Assembly (NCBI GenBank): GCA_014804265.1
Contig: JAAVAC010000011.1
Location: 1 to 55,467, forward strand
Direction of reading: 5' to 3'
DNA length: 55,467 bases
Origin: Lachnospiraceae bacterium
GTDB taxonomy: Bacteria > Bacillota > Clostridia > Lachnospirales > Lachnospiraceae
Shown: positions 27,335 to 36,204 of the stretch, piece after piece
Position numbering within the stretch: position 1 is the stretch's first letter
How the letters are laid out: each line of letters starts with the position of its first letter
Notes under the pieces: generated by a model
Database searches by the model: none
What the model was told of the DNA's origin: nothing
Seen by the model: the letters and a program-made list of their open reading frames with translations, nothing else
Position numbers and translations under genes: made by a program

Positions 27335-28153
27335 CTAATCATGTCTGTTATGTTTCTTTTTCTTATTCGGTTTGACGGGTTTCAAAAGGTCGGAATTTAG
27401 TGCGGTTTCAAGCTGTTCATCAGCGTTGTCCGACAGTTTTATATCTTTTGTGCCAAACCATTTGCGGAATATCAGCTTGAATTTTTGCAATGGTGTACCC
27501 TGAAAGCCTGCCACTTCATCGACAATGGCAACCATTCTGTCAACAATGGAGGTATCTGCTCTGCTTTCTATATCGCCGAGATGCGTGGCACGTATTTCAC
27601 GCATGATGCGAACAATATCATCTGAAAGCGTATGCTCAAAAAAAGCATCTTCGGTAATGGATATTCTTTTCAGCGTTTCCACCTGCAAATTGTAATCTTC
27701 GGGGTGGAGTTTTTTGATAAATATCATGCGCTGTGCGTCAACCATTTTATCCAGTGTGTGGAATTGGGTGGTTACATTGTCGTCAACATAGATTTCCGCA
27801 TCAACCATAAGGCGCAGGAAATTGTCATTCGTCAGTATTTCGCTTAAAAGCATGGGATTATATTTTCCGTCCTGCAATACCTTAACCGCATCGTCACTGA
27901 TATGTAGGCTGTCAATGGACAGCAGGGAAAGCTGTCTTGTTTCGGTCAGCCCTAAAAGGTAGTCAGAGGTCACGTTATAGAATTTAGCCAAAATGCGTAA
28001 GTTGTAGCTGTTTATCTCCCTGTTTTCGTCAACTTCATAGGCAGAAAGGGCGGACTTGGATATTCCTATGGCATCTGCAAGCTGTTCAAGGCTGAGACCG
28101 TTTTCTACACGCAAGTCTTTCAGTTTTTCCTGTATGGTAAGTTTATATTTCAT
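27335..28153 (-). CDS. XRE-family regulator of a mobile element
   Basis: 273 residues from ATG 28153 (GGAGTGATATTATCA upstream). The N-terminal helix-turn-helix is LKDLRVENGLSLEQLADAIG then SKSALSAYE. It is followed by LRILAKFYNVTSDYLLGLTE. A ~200-residue alpha-helical C-terminal domain without a peptidase or kinase motif follows. Proteins with this start and length are common in conjugative elements of Lachnospiraceae, beside relaxase or integrase modules, though neither is present here. It reads toward the truncated sigma gene. Confidence 0.8.
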   Translation of the reverse strand: MKYKLTIQEKLKDLRVENGLSLEQLADAIGISKSALSAYEVDENREINSYNLRILAKFYNVTSDYLLGLTETRQLSLLSIDSLHISDDAVKVLQDGKYNPMLLSEILTNDNFLRLMVDAEIYVDDNVTTQFHTLDKMVDAQRMIFIKKLHPEDYNLQVETLKRISITEDAFFEHTLSDDIVRIMREIRATHLGDIESRADTSIVDRMVAIVDEVAGFQGTPLQKFKLIFRKWFGTKDIKLSDNADEQLETALNSDLLKPVKPNKKKKHNRHD

Positions 28154-28247
28154 TGATAATATCACTCCAATCAATAAGGCTGTGCATTTCTGCAAAACTG
28201 CCAATACTCCCCCTTACAAACCTCTTAGTGACAGAATATTTTGCACC

Positions 28248-28305
28248 CGTCTTTCTGTCAAGTCTGGGCTGAAAGCCCATTCATTTCAGACTTGACAGAA
28301 AGACG
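28248..28305. repeat. 19-bp perfect inverted repeat
   Basis: CGTCTTTCTGTCAAGTCTG at 28248-28266 and its exact complement at 28287-28305. The 20-base loop begins with a small GGGCTGAAAGCCC hairpin that includes the last base of the left arm. It sits 95 bases upstream of the XRE gene. It could be an operator, transfer origin hairpin or integration-site structure. Confidence 0.75.
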
Positions 28306-28696
28306 AGGGGCATAAATACAATGGAACAAGAGATTGTAAGGGGCGGCTTACGGTAAAACAGATATTTTAATTCTATCACAAATTTAACGGTTCTGTGAAA
28401 GAATTGCCTGAAACAGCAGACAAATAATTATTTCCCGTATTGTGGAAATTTAATTTTTTATGCCGGATTTCCATAGTTCGGGAAATGTGAGGGAGAGGGG
28501 GATTTTGTGTGATAATGCTTTTACAGACGAACATTGACAACCGAATGACCGTCCGAAAGGATACGGCAAGCGATAGAGTGGGCGATGACTGGTAAACAAG
28601 AGCCTGCCAAGCCTGCATGAAAACGCCAGTCCGTCACAAAAGGCGGATTGGCAGAAAAAAATAAGGGGAAAGCGGCAATTTAAAGAGGGAAAAATT

Positions 28697-28725
28697 TTGA
28701 CCTGTCCTTGAATGGACAATTTATC
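28697..28725 (+). promoter_or_regulatory. Promoter with palindromic spacer
   Basis: TTGACC (28697-28702), 17 bases, TTTATC (28720-28725). The spacer contains TGTCC-TTGAAT-GGACA, placing an operator-like palindrome between the two boxes; binding there would block transcription of 28783 onward. The rest of the gap 28306-28696 carries no ORF that I can support. Confidence 0.45.
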
Positions 28726-28782
28726 AAAACAAAAATATTAAAATAGAATTCCCCTCTGTGCAGAAGGGGAGAAAGGAGAAGA

Positions 28783-29064
28783 ATGAACCTTATAAGATAT
28801 GAACAGGAAGTAGTGATTAACCTGAATGCGGATGAGGAGATGGCAACGGTTTACAGTGCCAATCCTGCATGGATTAGGAAAATGGATGCGCTGGTGAGGG
28901 AGTTCCCTGATGTTTTCCGCATCAAGCGGTGGACGGAAGTCAGCAAGACTTATGAGATGCCAAAGAAATATATACGCATAGGAAAGCCGAGGGAGTTATC
29001 CTCTGCACAGAAGGAAAATCTTGAAAAAATGCGAAATGGAAAAAGGCAAATGGAACAGCAGTAA
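28783..29064 (+). CDS. Small mobile-element protein of unknown function
   Basis: 93 residues, charged and soluble (NLIRYEQEVVINLNADEEMATVYSAN, KRWTEVSKTYEMPKKYIRIGKPRELS). AAAGGAGAAGA precedes ATG. I recall very similar short proteins in Firmicute conjugative elements, placed near the element's regulator, but no function is known to me. It supports the idea that 27300-29100 is an element remnant. Confidence 0.65.
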   Translation: MNLIRYEQEVVINLNADEEMATVYSANPAWIRKMDALVREFPDVFRIKRWTEVSKTYEMPKKYIRIGKPRELSSAQKENLEKMRNGKRQMEQQ

Positions 29065-29152
29065 ATAAGGTCGAATAAAAATATCGGTTGAAAGTATTCG
29101 CTTGATGGAATATAATAAAAGAAATTTGTTGGCATATTTAGGAGAAAATGGT

Positions 29153-29344
29153 ATGAATTACGCAACAACAGTAGAAAAAGCAAAAGAGTGGGGCGTTTCA
29201 CAGCGTAGAGTGGCTGTTTTTTGTAAAGAAGGCAGGGTAAAGGGCGCGGAGCTTTTGGGGAGGACTTGGTTTATTCCAAAAGAGGCAAAAAAACCGATTG
29301 ACCCACGCAAATTAAGAAAGATGAACGGAGAAAGCAAGAAATGA
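29153..29344 (+). CDS. Small helix-turn-helix protein upstream of the methyltransferase
   Basis: 63 residues. The sequence TTVEKAKEWGVSQRRVAVF followed by CKEGRVKGAELLGRTWFIPK is the winged-helix, excisionase/MerR-like fold of many small DNA-binding proteins in Firmicutes. An upstream ATG (29105) exists, but GGAG 8 bases before ATG 29153 fits better. It overlaps the methyltransferase start by 4 bases (ATGA), so it is coupled to the restriction-modification genes and may act as their control protein. Confidence 0.75.
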   Translation: MNYATTVEKAKEWGVSQRRVAVFCKEGRVKGAELLGRTWFIPKEAKKPIDPRKLRKMNGESKK

Positions 29345-30441
29345 ATAAGATATTCTCTTTTTTTTCGGGTAGTGGCTTTTTGGACTTGGGCTTTGAAACG
29401 AATGGGTTTGATATTGACCTTGTGAATGAATTTTCCCCCTCTTTTATAAAAGCATATAAATATTCCAGAGAAAAAATGAATCTGCGAAAACCTAAATATG
29501 GTTATTTCAATACGGATGTAAATGATTTTTTAGGGGAAAGAAAGCAGGAACTGCAAAATTATCTTAATGATGCCAAAAAGGACGGAGCATTAGTTGGTTT
29601 TATTGGGGGACCGCCTTGTCCTGATTTTTCTGTTGCAGGAAAAAATAGGGGCAGAGAAGGAGACAATGGGAAGCTGTCGCTTTCTTATGTGAATCTTATT
29701 TTACAGATGAAACCAGATTTCTTCCTGTTTGAAAATGTGAAGGGACTATGGAGAACCGCAAGGCACAGGGGATTTTATGAGGAACTAAAAGAAAAGTTGT
29801 ACAATGCGGGTTATGTGATGTCTGACAGGATAACAAACGCTTTGGAATTTGCAGTTCCGCAAGACAGGGATAGAATACTTCTGTTTGGTATCAGGAAGGA
29901 GCTATGCAGCCAAGAAGAAATTGAAAAATTTCCGTGGAAGGCATATGTAAAATATTCTATGGAGCAAATAAAAAGCTATCCGTGGATAGAGGAAGAGCCT
30001 TTTGAATGTAACAGCAAGACGGAGTGCCCGAAAGATATTCCTTGCGAGTTAACGGTGGAATATTGGTTCAGGAAAAACGACGTGAAGAATCATCCCAATG
30101 CAGAAAACTATTTTCAGCCAAAGCAGGGCTTAATAAGAATGCAGACAATACCAGAAGGGGACGTATCAAGGAAATCATATAAAAGGCTGCATAGATGGCG
30201 GTATTCTCCAACGGCAGCATATGGAAATAATGAGGTTCATTTGCATCCTTATTTGGAACGGAGAATATCAGCGGCAGAAGCGCTTGCCATACAATCATTG
30301 CCAAAAGAATTTTCATTGCCGAATGATATGACGCTTACAGACATGTTTAAGACAGTGGGAAATGGAGTTCCTTATGTAATGGCGAGCGGAATTGCAAAAA
30401 CCATATATGATTTTCTGGAGGGAAAAACATGCAGAAAATAA
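29341..30441 (+). CDS. C5-cytosine DNA methyltransferase
   Basis: 366 residues. Methylates cytosine C5 in a specific site to protect host DNA. Motif I FFSGSGFLDLGFE at the start, motif IV GGPPCPDFS with the catalytic Cys near residue 91 (PCP in place of the usual PCQ), motif VI FENVKG (~130), motif VIII QDRDRILLFG (~173), and motif X VGNGVPYVMASGI near the end. The target-recognition region between VIII and IX (~190-290) gives no readable specificity. It overlaps the next gene by 13 bases. Confidence 0.95.
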   Translation: MNKIFSFFSGSGFLDLGFETNGFDIDLVNEFSPSFIKAYKYSREKMNLRKPKYGYFNTDVNDFLGERKQELQNYLNDAKKDGALVGFIGGPPCPDFSVAGKNRGREGDNGKLSLSYVNLILQMKPDFFLFENVKGLWRTARHRGFYEELKEKLYNAGYVMSDRITNALEFAVPQDRDRILLFGIRKELCSQEEIEKFPWKAYVKYSMEQIKSYPWIEEEPFECNSKTECPKDIPCELTVEYWFRKNDVKNHPNAENYFQPKQGLIRMQTIPEGDVSRKSYKRLHRWRYSPTAAYGNNEVHLHPYLERRISAAEALAIQSLPKEFSLPNDMTLTDMFKTVGNGVPYVMASGIAKTIYDFLEGKTCRK

Positions 30442-31511
30442 CAGGCTATAATTTGGTGGCATTTATAAACCAATTGCCAAAGAATATTACATATAATTAT
30501 GTCAATCCGGCAAATAAGGGATTGATAAAAATTCAGGATGTGCGTTTGCCGGACGGACCGATTTTTATTAAACGCTGGATTCCGGCGAAAGGACAAAACG
30601 AAAATGAAACTTCTGTAGAAACTATATCAAGGGAAATGATATGGAGAGTTGCCAATGCTTTTTGCGAGGACACGCCAATAAATATTGACAGAGTTCTTGG
30701 CGCAAGCTATAACACACGTTCTGTGCTTGAAAGTTTGATCGCGCATACGCCGCAGTTTTATTACTGTTATCCGGGCAGGATAAAGGATATTGCAGGGAAA
30801 ACAGAAGTAGAGCATGGACATAAACATATTTTGTGGAAACCTGATAAACCGCATGAAAACGGCGTATTAACTGAAATAAAGACCGATATAGCAATATCAG
30901 AAATTCCTATGGCATCTGCAGTTTATGACACGCTTTATATTCCGGATACAATTATAGAGGGAGGAATCCAGATTGAGGTGGCAAGGCGGCATACCCAAAT
31001 TCAAATTGCGCTTTATTTAATTGGATTGCAATTGGGATTTAGAACATGGATTGCCCAAAATGACAAAGGGATAAAATATAATGATGTGCCATTGGCAGAA
31101 CAGCAGGGAATTGTAAAAACCCTTACAGCGGAAAATTTGGTTGCGCCTTATAATGGCGCGGTTGATGCGGGATTATTTATAGATTGCATCTGGTTCAAAA
31201 ATGGGCGGTTAATGCCGGCGGTGATGGAAGTGGAACACACGACAGGCGTTACAAGCGGGCTGACAAGGATGTTGAATTTTGCAAATAAAATTCCGCCTAT
31301 AAAAACCCGCTATGTGATTGTTGCTCCTGATGAAGACAGAGACCGTGTTATTCAAGAAGCAAATAAATCCATGTTTCAGGAATTGGATGCAAGATATTTT
31401 CCATATAGCGCAGTAGAGGAACTGTTTGCAATATGCCAAAAGCGGCATCTGCGCGGAGTAACAGAAGAATTTTTAGATTGTTATATGGAACCTGTGGTTG
31501 TGAAAGGATAG
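30429..31511 (+). CDS. Putative type II restriction endonuclease
   Basis: 360 residues, start overlapping the methyltransferase stop. In the last third, GLFIDCIWFKNGRLMPAVMEVEH (from ~249) reads as an Asp followed by a Glu-x-Glu/His pair at strand ends, reminiscent of PD-(D/E)xK-like nuclease cores. The flanks (TRMLNFANKIPPIKTRYVIVAPD) resemble restriction enzymes that cleave at methyltransferase-matched sites. Position and exclusive coupling with the methyltransferase make this the likely cognate nuclease. Recognition site unknown. Confidence 0.7.
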   Translation: MQKITGYNLVAFINQLPKNITYNYVNPANKGLIKIQDVRLPDGPIFIKRWIPAKGQNENETSVETISREMIWRVANAFCEDTPINIDRVLGASYNTRSVLESLIAHTPQFYYCYPGRIKDIAGKTEVEHGHKHILWKPDKPHENGVLTEIKTDIAISEIPMASAVYDTLYIPDTIIEGGIQIEVARRHTQIQIALYLIGLQLGFRTWIAQNDKGIKYNDVPLAEQQGIVKTLTAENLVAPYNGAVDAGLFIDCIWFKNGRLMPAVMEVEHTTGVTSGLTRMLNFANKIPPIKTRYVIVAPDEDRDRVIQEANKSMFQELDARYFPYSAVEELFAICQKRHLRGVTEEFLDCYMEPVVVKG

Positions 31512-31518
31512 TGATAAA

Positions 31519-32778
31519 ATGTATTCACCTTTTTTTGACACGAAAGGAAAGCCTATAGAGATCAATAGGGTAAAGTATGAGCACATCGAGCAATTAAAAG
31601 AGATTGATGAAGGTCATCATATTGAGTATAAACGGTTGCTTGAGGATGGGGGAAAAGCACAGTTAGCGAAAGAGATAGCTTCCTTTGCAAATTGTGAAGG
31701 GGGATGGCTTATTGTCGGAATTGAAGACAAGACAAGGGAGGTCTGTCCTGTTGAAAAAATAGATTACAGCCAGAAAATTGGAAAGATTGTATGCAGAGTA
31801 ACTCCAATTCCAGAATTTGAAACAAAATTTATAGCATTGCCAGATGATTCAGGAAAAGGTATTTTGTTGATTTACGTTTATGAAGGGAGAAATGCGCCCT
31901 ATATATGCGAGGGGAGCATATACATAAGGAGCGGAAGCAGCAAAGAACCAATAAAGGCAGCAGAGAGAGGGAATGTTGAATATCTCCAAGAACGGTCGAA
32001 TGGCTATCGAAAGCAGTTGGAGGATTTTTTTCATCGGGATATTTATTTAGGATATGCGCCAATTTTAAAAAGAAGTAATATCCCATCAGTCAATATTTTT
32101 GTTAAGAATATAAGCCAGAAGAAGAAAGCTGCATTTTCAACATTTGATAAAAGAAATAAGATAGTTGAATTTGTAAAGCAAGAATATTCGAATGTATTTG
32201 AAAATGTTCAGTTTTCAATGGATTCAATTGTTTTTAGGCATAAATCAACAATGCCATCTGCAGGTTCCTATACTTTTGTTTTTGAATTATTTTATGATTG
32301 GTCATTTAAACTGTGTATGCCTATTGGTATATCAGATTATGATGAAATAGATGATATTAGGCAGGAATATATAAAAATGGGGATGGATGAAAGTGCAGTT
32401 GAAAAATTTCATATAGTTAATGGAGGCGATATTTTAAACTGTGTAACAGTGTTTTTTTGCATAATACAAAATCTTGCGAAAAAATATAAATTTAAGCCAG
32501 AAGATTATGCGCTTTCCTGTGAATTGGAAAATATAGCAGAATGCATATTAGCATTTACTGGAAATGAATATATATCTTACATAAAGAAACATGGGATTAC
32601 ATATGCAAATAAAGAAGTAAATAGAAGTAAAATTATTTTTTTAAAAGACCATGCTAAGATGAATTTTATTGATGTTGGGTATCCGGTTATGACGGAGTTT
32701 GTCGCTGCAGCATTTGGATATGACTGTTGTAAAGTATCGGAGATACTTGAATCGGATAATAACAAGTACAAAAACTAA
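31519..32778 (+). CDS. AlbA_2 (Schlafen-like) domain protein
   Basis: 419 residues. The AlbA_2 domain fills residues ~15-160: HIEYKRLLEDGGKAQLAKEI, SFANCEGGWLIVGIED, and APYICEGSIYIRSGSSKEPI. This domain binds or cleaves nucleic acid in Schlafen-related proteins and many phage-defence genes. The C-terminal ~250 residues (with FELFYDWSFKLCMPIG) are not recognised. It begins 7 bases after the endonuclease, so it belongs to the same operon and may be a defence accessory. Confidence 0.8.
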   Translation: MYSPFFDTKGKPIEINRVKYEHIEQLKEIDEGHHIEYKRLLEDGGKAQLAKEIASFANCEGGWLIVGIEDKTREVCPVEKIDYSQKIGKIVCRVTPIPEFETKFIALPDDSGKGILLIYVYEGRNAPYICEGSIYIRSGSSKEPIKAAERGNVEYLQERSNGYRKQLEDFFHRDIYLGYAPILKRSNIPSVNIFVKNISQKKKAAFSTFDKRNKIVEFVKQEYSNVFENVQFSMDSIVFRHKSTMPSAGSYTFVFELFYDWSFKLCMPIGISDYDEIDDIRQEYIKMGMDESAVEKFHIVNGGDILNCVTVFFCIIQNLAKKYKFKPEDYALSCELENIAECILAFTGNEYISYIKKHGITYANKEVNRSKIIFLKDHAKMNFIDVGYPVMTEFVAAAFGYDCCKVSEILESDNNKYKN

Positions 32779-32797
32779 ATTTTTTATTAGCGATGAT

Positions 32798-32842
32798 AAA
32801 GCACTTTGGATTATGATACAGTCCTTAGTGCTTTTCTTTTTA
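32798..32842 (+). terminator. Terminator of the restriction operon
   Basis: AAAGCACT (32798-32805) pairs with AGTGCTTT (32827-32834), followed by TCTTTTT. The remainder of 32843-33228 has a small AAAACATCCAATGTTTT hairpin near 33000 and no supported gene. Confidence 0.75.
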
Positions 32843-33228
32843 AAAGATTTATAGCGTGATGGGCAGAAGGAGAATTTAATCCACTTTCTAATACTGGTGA
32901 AATTTTTCACTTCAGCGGTGGAAAAAATGGGGAAACTCAAAAAATAAAGGATTGATTTTTTTGAAAAAAGGCATATACTATAGTTAGAATTATAAAACAT
33001 CCAATGTTTTTGCAAGGGCAGCGTTGCGACGGTGCTCTATTTTTTTATCATAAGTTTATGGTTCTTATCAATTGCCAGAGATGAAAGGCGATAATAAGAT
33101 GAATGATTTAGTAGTTAGGACAAAGATTTTCACGGTTAAGGAGATGATATTAGTTGGTAGCGCAAACTAAAAATGATAACTGGAAATAGTTATCTAAGTT
33201 TTAAATGTATTTTGTGGGAGGTGGAAAT

Positions 33229-34596
33229 TTGAATCTGGGAATAGAAACAGAAACATTAGAATTTAAGAAATCTACGGGGGAATTAAAGGAGGCCATGCAT
33301 TCTATTTGTGCTATTTTAAATAAGCATCAGCATGGAGAATTATATTTTGGAGTAAAGCCCGATGGAACTGTGGTAGGACAAATTGTTACGGAAGAATCTT
33401 TGAGGGATGTCAGTCAGAAAATCGGTAATTTTATTGAACCAAAAATATATCCGGAAATCAACAAAGTCATTATTGATGGAAAAGAATGTATTCATGTAAA
33501 GTTTGAAGGAAATCACATTCCATATTTCTCATATGGAGTAGCAAGAATTAGAGTGGCGGATGAGGACTTGCAAATGTCACCGGAAGAAATCACAGAGTTG
33601 CTTCTTAAAAGCGGCAGAGAAGGCAATCGGTGGGAAAATTTAGTTTCAAACAAGTCAGTGAATGATGTAGATGAGGAATTACTAAAAAAGTGCACTCGTA
33701 AAGCCCATGAAGCAGGAAGAATCGCTATTTCCTATACGGATAAGGAGACAGTTTTAAACCAATTGGAATTAACAGATGGCAATAATTTGTTAAATGCAGG
33801 AAAGGCACTTTTTAGCGATGATTTGATACAAGACATTCAGATGGCAATTTTTGCAACGAATGAGAGACTGACCTTTAACGATATACAAAGACATCATGGT
33901 CCTGTGTTAAAGCTTGTAGATGTTGCAGAAGCATATATAAAGAGCAACATTCATTGGAGAGTAGAATTTACCGGTTCTTTACAACGTACAGAGATTCCAG
34001 AAATACCGATGGATGCTATAAGGGAAGCTTTGTTAAATTCATTTTGCCATAAAGATTATTCCTTAGGGCAAAGCAATGAAGTGGCAATTTATAAAGATAG
34101 AATTGAAATATATAATCCGGGTACATTTCCGGAAGGATTTGAGCCGCAGGATTTTATAGACAGGCCAGAGAGACCGATACGCAGGAATCCTAAAATTGCA
34201 AGAATTTTGTATTATTCGAAAGATATTGAGAGTTTTGGCACAGGATTGAAGCGGATTGCAGATGCCTGTGATACGGCAAGAGTAAAGTATGAATTTAAAA
34301 AATTGAAATCGGGATTTGTTGTTTGTTTCTATCGTTCGGAGGAAAAAGCCGATAAAAATCCGATAAAAGCCGATAAAAATCCGATAAAAGCCGATAAAAA
34401 GCCGATAAAAGCCGATAGAAAAGAAATCATTGTCAAATATGTATTAGAAAACGGTTTTATCACGAATAGAGAAGCAAGAGAATTATTAGGATTAGCGGAT
34501 TCTACAACAAAAAGAGTCTTAAAGGAAATGGTAGATGAAGGGATTCTTATTGTAGAAGGCGAGCGCAAAGCAAGAAAATATTTGGTAAGCCAATAA
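33229..34596 (+). CDS. AlbA_2/HATPase-type ATP-binding regulator
   Basis: 455 residues from TTG 33229, chosen because GGGAGGTGG lies 6 bases upstream (the ATG at 33205 overlaps that site). An AlbA_2 domain (LEFKKSTGELKEAMHSICAI, HGELYFGVKPDGTVVG) is followed by a GHKL/HATPase_c_4-like domain (REALLNSFCHKDYS, IYNPGTFPEGF, FGTGLKRIADAC). A KADKNPI tandem linker and a C-terminal winged helix (TNREARELLGLADSTTKRVLKEM) follow. Such proteins are often called RecG-like or putative transcriptional regulators. Separate from the restriction operon by a terminator. Confidence 0.85.
   Translation: MNLGIETETLEFKKSTGELKEAMHSICAILNKHQHGELYFGVKPDGTVVGQIVTEESLRDVSQKIGNFIEPKIYPEINKVIIDGKECIHVKFEGNHIPYFSYGVARIRVADEDLQMSPEEITELLLKSGREGNRWENLVSNKSVNDVDEELLKKCTRKAHEAGRIAISYTDKETVLNQLELTDGNNLLNAGKALFSDDLIQDIQMAIFATNERLTFNDIQRHHGPVLKLVDVAEAYIKSNIHWRVEFTGSLQRTEIPEIPMDAIREALLNSFCHKDYSLGQSNEVAIYKDRIEIYNPGTFPEGFEPQDFIDRPERPIRRNPKIARILYYSKDIESFGTGLKRIADACDTARVKYEFKKLKSGFVVCFYRSEEKADKNPIKADKNPIKADKKPIKADRKEIIVKYVLENGFITNREARELLGLADSTTKRVLKEMVDEGILIVEGERKARKYLVSQ
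34347..34421 (+). repeat. 21-bp tandem repeat (KADKNPI linker)
   Basis: Units of GCCGATAAAAATCCGATAAAA, each giving Ala-Asp-Lys-Asn-Pro-Ile-Lys, occur about three and a half times with a Lys variant. Unit length keeps the frame, so slippage would change only linker length between the ATP-binding and winged-helix domains. Confidence 0.85.
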
Positions 34597-34817
34597 TTTT
34601 GCACTTGTGAAAGTAGGAGAAATGAAAATAAATGAGACGGTAATATGCAGAAAACAAAAAATTGGCAGACGGCATCCCTACACCAAGAGACATCATTGCG
34701 TATTCCGTAAAAATATGCCATACTATACCCGTATTTGTTGCCCTAGAGGAATATTCATATAAAAAACAGTACAATCAATCAAATAATAACTTAACCAACC
34801 AAGGAGGAACCCACCCC

Positions 34818-35273
34818 ATGCTAACCCCAAACACAAAAGCACCCGAAATCTCCCTAAACGACAAAGACGGCAACCCCGTAAAACTATCCGATTTCCTCGG
34901 AAAAAAAGTAATCGTATACTTCTACCCCAAAGACAACACCCCCGGTTGCTCCAAACAGGCAGCTAACTTTGCAGAGCATTTCCCAAAGTTTCAGGAAAAA
35001 GACATCGTAATCTTAGGAATCAGCAAAGATAGCGAAGCCTCCCACCAGAAATTTGCCGAAAAATACAACCTGCCTTTCATCCTGTTATCTGACCCTGACC
35101 TAAAAGCAATCAAAGACTACGACGTATGGCAGGAAAAAAAGCTGTACGGAAAAGTCAGCATGGGCGTAGTGCGCACCACTTACGTCATTGATGAAAAGGG
35201 CATGATTGAAAAAGTATTCGAGAAAGTAAAAGCAGCCCAAAATGCAGAAGATGTGCTGGAGTATTTAGGTTAA
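34818..35273 (+). CDS. bcp: Thioredoxin-dependent thiol peroxidase (Bcp/PrxQ)
   Basis: Reduces hydrogen and organic peroxides. 151 residues from ATG 34818, with AAGGAGG upstream; the longer open frame back to 34662 has no ribosome site. KVIVYFYPKDNTPGCSKQAANF carries the peroxidatic Cys in TPGC. The second cysteine of the usual TPGCTxExC motif is absent (Ala-Asn), so this is a 1-Cys or atypical form. The stop is directly followed by the yaaA start (TAAATG). Codon use in the first part is unusually rich in ACC/CCC. Bases 34597-34817 show nothing I can name. Confidence 0.92.
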   Translation: MLTPNTKAPEISLNDKDGNPVKLSDFLGKKVIVYFYPKDNTPGCSKQAANFAEHFPKFQEKDIVILGISKDSEASHQKFAEKYNLPFILLSDPDLKAIKDYDVWQEKKLYGKVSMGVVRTTYVIDEKGMIEKVFEKVKAAQNAEDVLEYLG

Positions 35274-36056
35274 ATGAAAATCATCATATCTCCTGCCAAA
35301 AAAATGAATATCTGCGATGATTCCATACCATGGAAGGACATGCCCTGTTTTTTAGAATCATCCGGAGAAATCCTGCAGAACCTTCGCTCCAAATCCTATC
35401 CGGAGCTTAAGGAACTATGGTGTTGCAATGAACAAATCGCAAAGCTGAATTACGACCGTGTGCAGCATATGGACTTAAAGGGGCGCCTGTCCCCGGCACT
35501 CTTATCCTATGAAGGGCTTCAATATCAATATATGTATCCTGCTGTATTCACCAAAGACCAATGGGACTATGTGCAAAAGCATCTGCGCATTCTTTCCGGT
35601 TTTTACGGAATCCTAAAGCCTTTAGATGGAATCGTGCCCTACCGCCTGGAAATGCAGGCAAAGCTGTCTATTGCCAAAGCAGAAAACCTGTACCGGTATT
35701 GGGACAGCCGCCTGTACGAAGCCTTATTTAATCAAAAAGAGAAGGAAAGCCGGCAGGAAACACAGGAACAGTCCCGGTCTGTCATCATCAATCTGGCATC
35801 CAAAGAATACAGCAAGGCAATTGAACCGTATTTAGAGGAAAACATACGATACATAACCTGTATTTTCGGCACTCTGACGAAAGAGGGCAAAGTAAAAGTA
35901 AAGGCAACGGAAGCCAAGATGGCACGAGGGGAAATGGTTCGCTTCCTTGCAGAACGACATGCAAAGGTTCCGGAAGTAATGAAGGAATTCACGGGACAGG
36001 GCTTTTCTTATGATGAAACCCGCTCCTGCAAGAATCAGTGGGTATTTATAAAATGA
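35274..36056 (+). CDS. yaaA: Peroxide stress protein YaaA
   Basis: 260 residues, the usual length. MKIIISPAKKMNI at the start, LSPALLSYEGLQYQYM and GFYGILKPLDGIVPYRLEM, INLASKEYSKAI and the basic ARGEMVRFLAERH block are diagnostic of YaaA (DUF328). It lowers free iron and protects DNA from peroxide damage. It abuts bcp without a gap, so the pair forms a peroxide-response operon. Confidence 0.95.
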   Translation: MKIIISPAKKMNICDDSIPWKDMPCFLESSGEILQNLRSKSYPELKELWCCNEQIAKLNYDRVQHMDLKGRLSPALLSYEGLQYQYMYPAVFTKDQWDYVQKHLRILSGFYGILKPLDGIVPYRLEMQAKLSIAKAENLYRYWDSRLYEALFNQKEKESRQETQEQSRSVIINLASKEYSKAIEPYLEENIRYITCIFGTLTKEGKVKVKATEAKMARGEMVRFLAERHAKVPEVMKEFTGQGFSYDETRSCKNQWVFIK

Positions 36057-36204
36057 GAAGATTTGACTTTAAACCCATCAGCGGACTTATATCGGTCAGC
36101 AGACTGACTGGTAAGCAACAAAAAATTGACGAATAAAAACAAAATGCTGAAACAAAAATAATAAAAAAAATTATCACAAAGAAATCATAATAAAGGAGTC
36201 ATCC

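Noticed and set aside
27300-34600. Prophage or complete conjugative element
   Set aside because: No integrase, relaxase, coupling protein, capsid or terminase gene is present; only a regulator, a small element-type protein and defence genes remain, so it is called an island or remnant.
34662-34817. N-terminal extension of bcp
   Set aside because: AAGGAGG just upstream of ATG 34818 and the known Bcp length put the start there; the extension has no homology that I can see.
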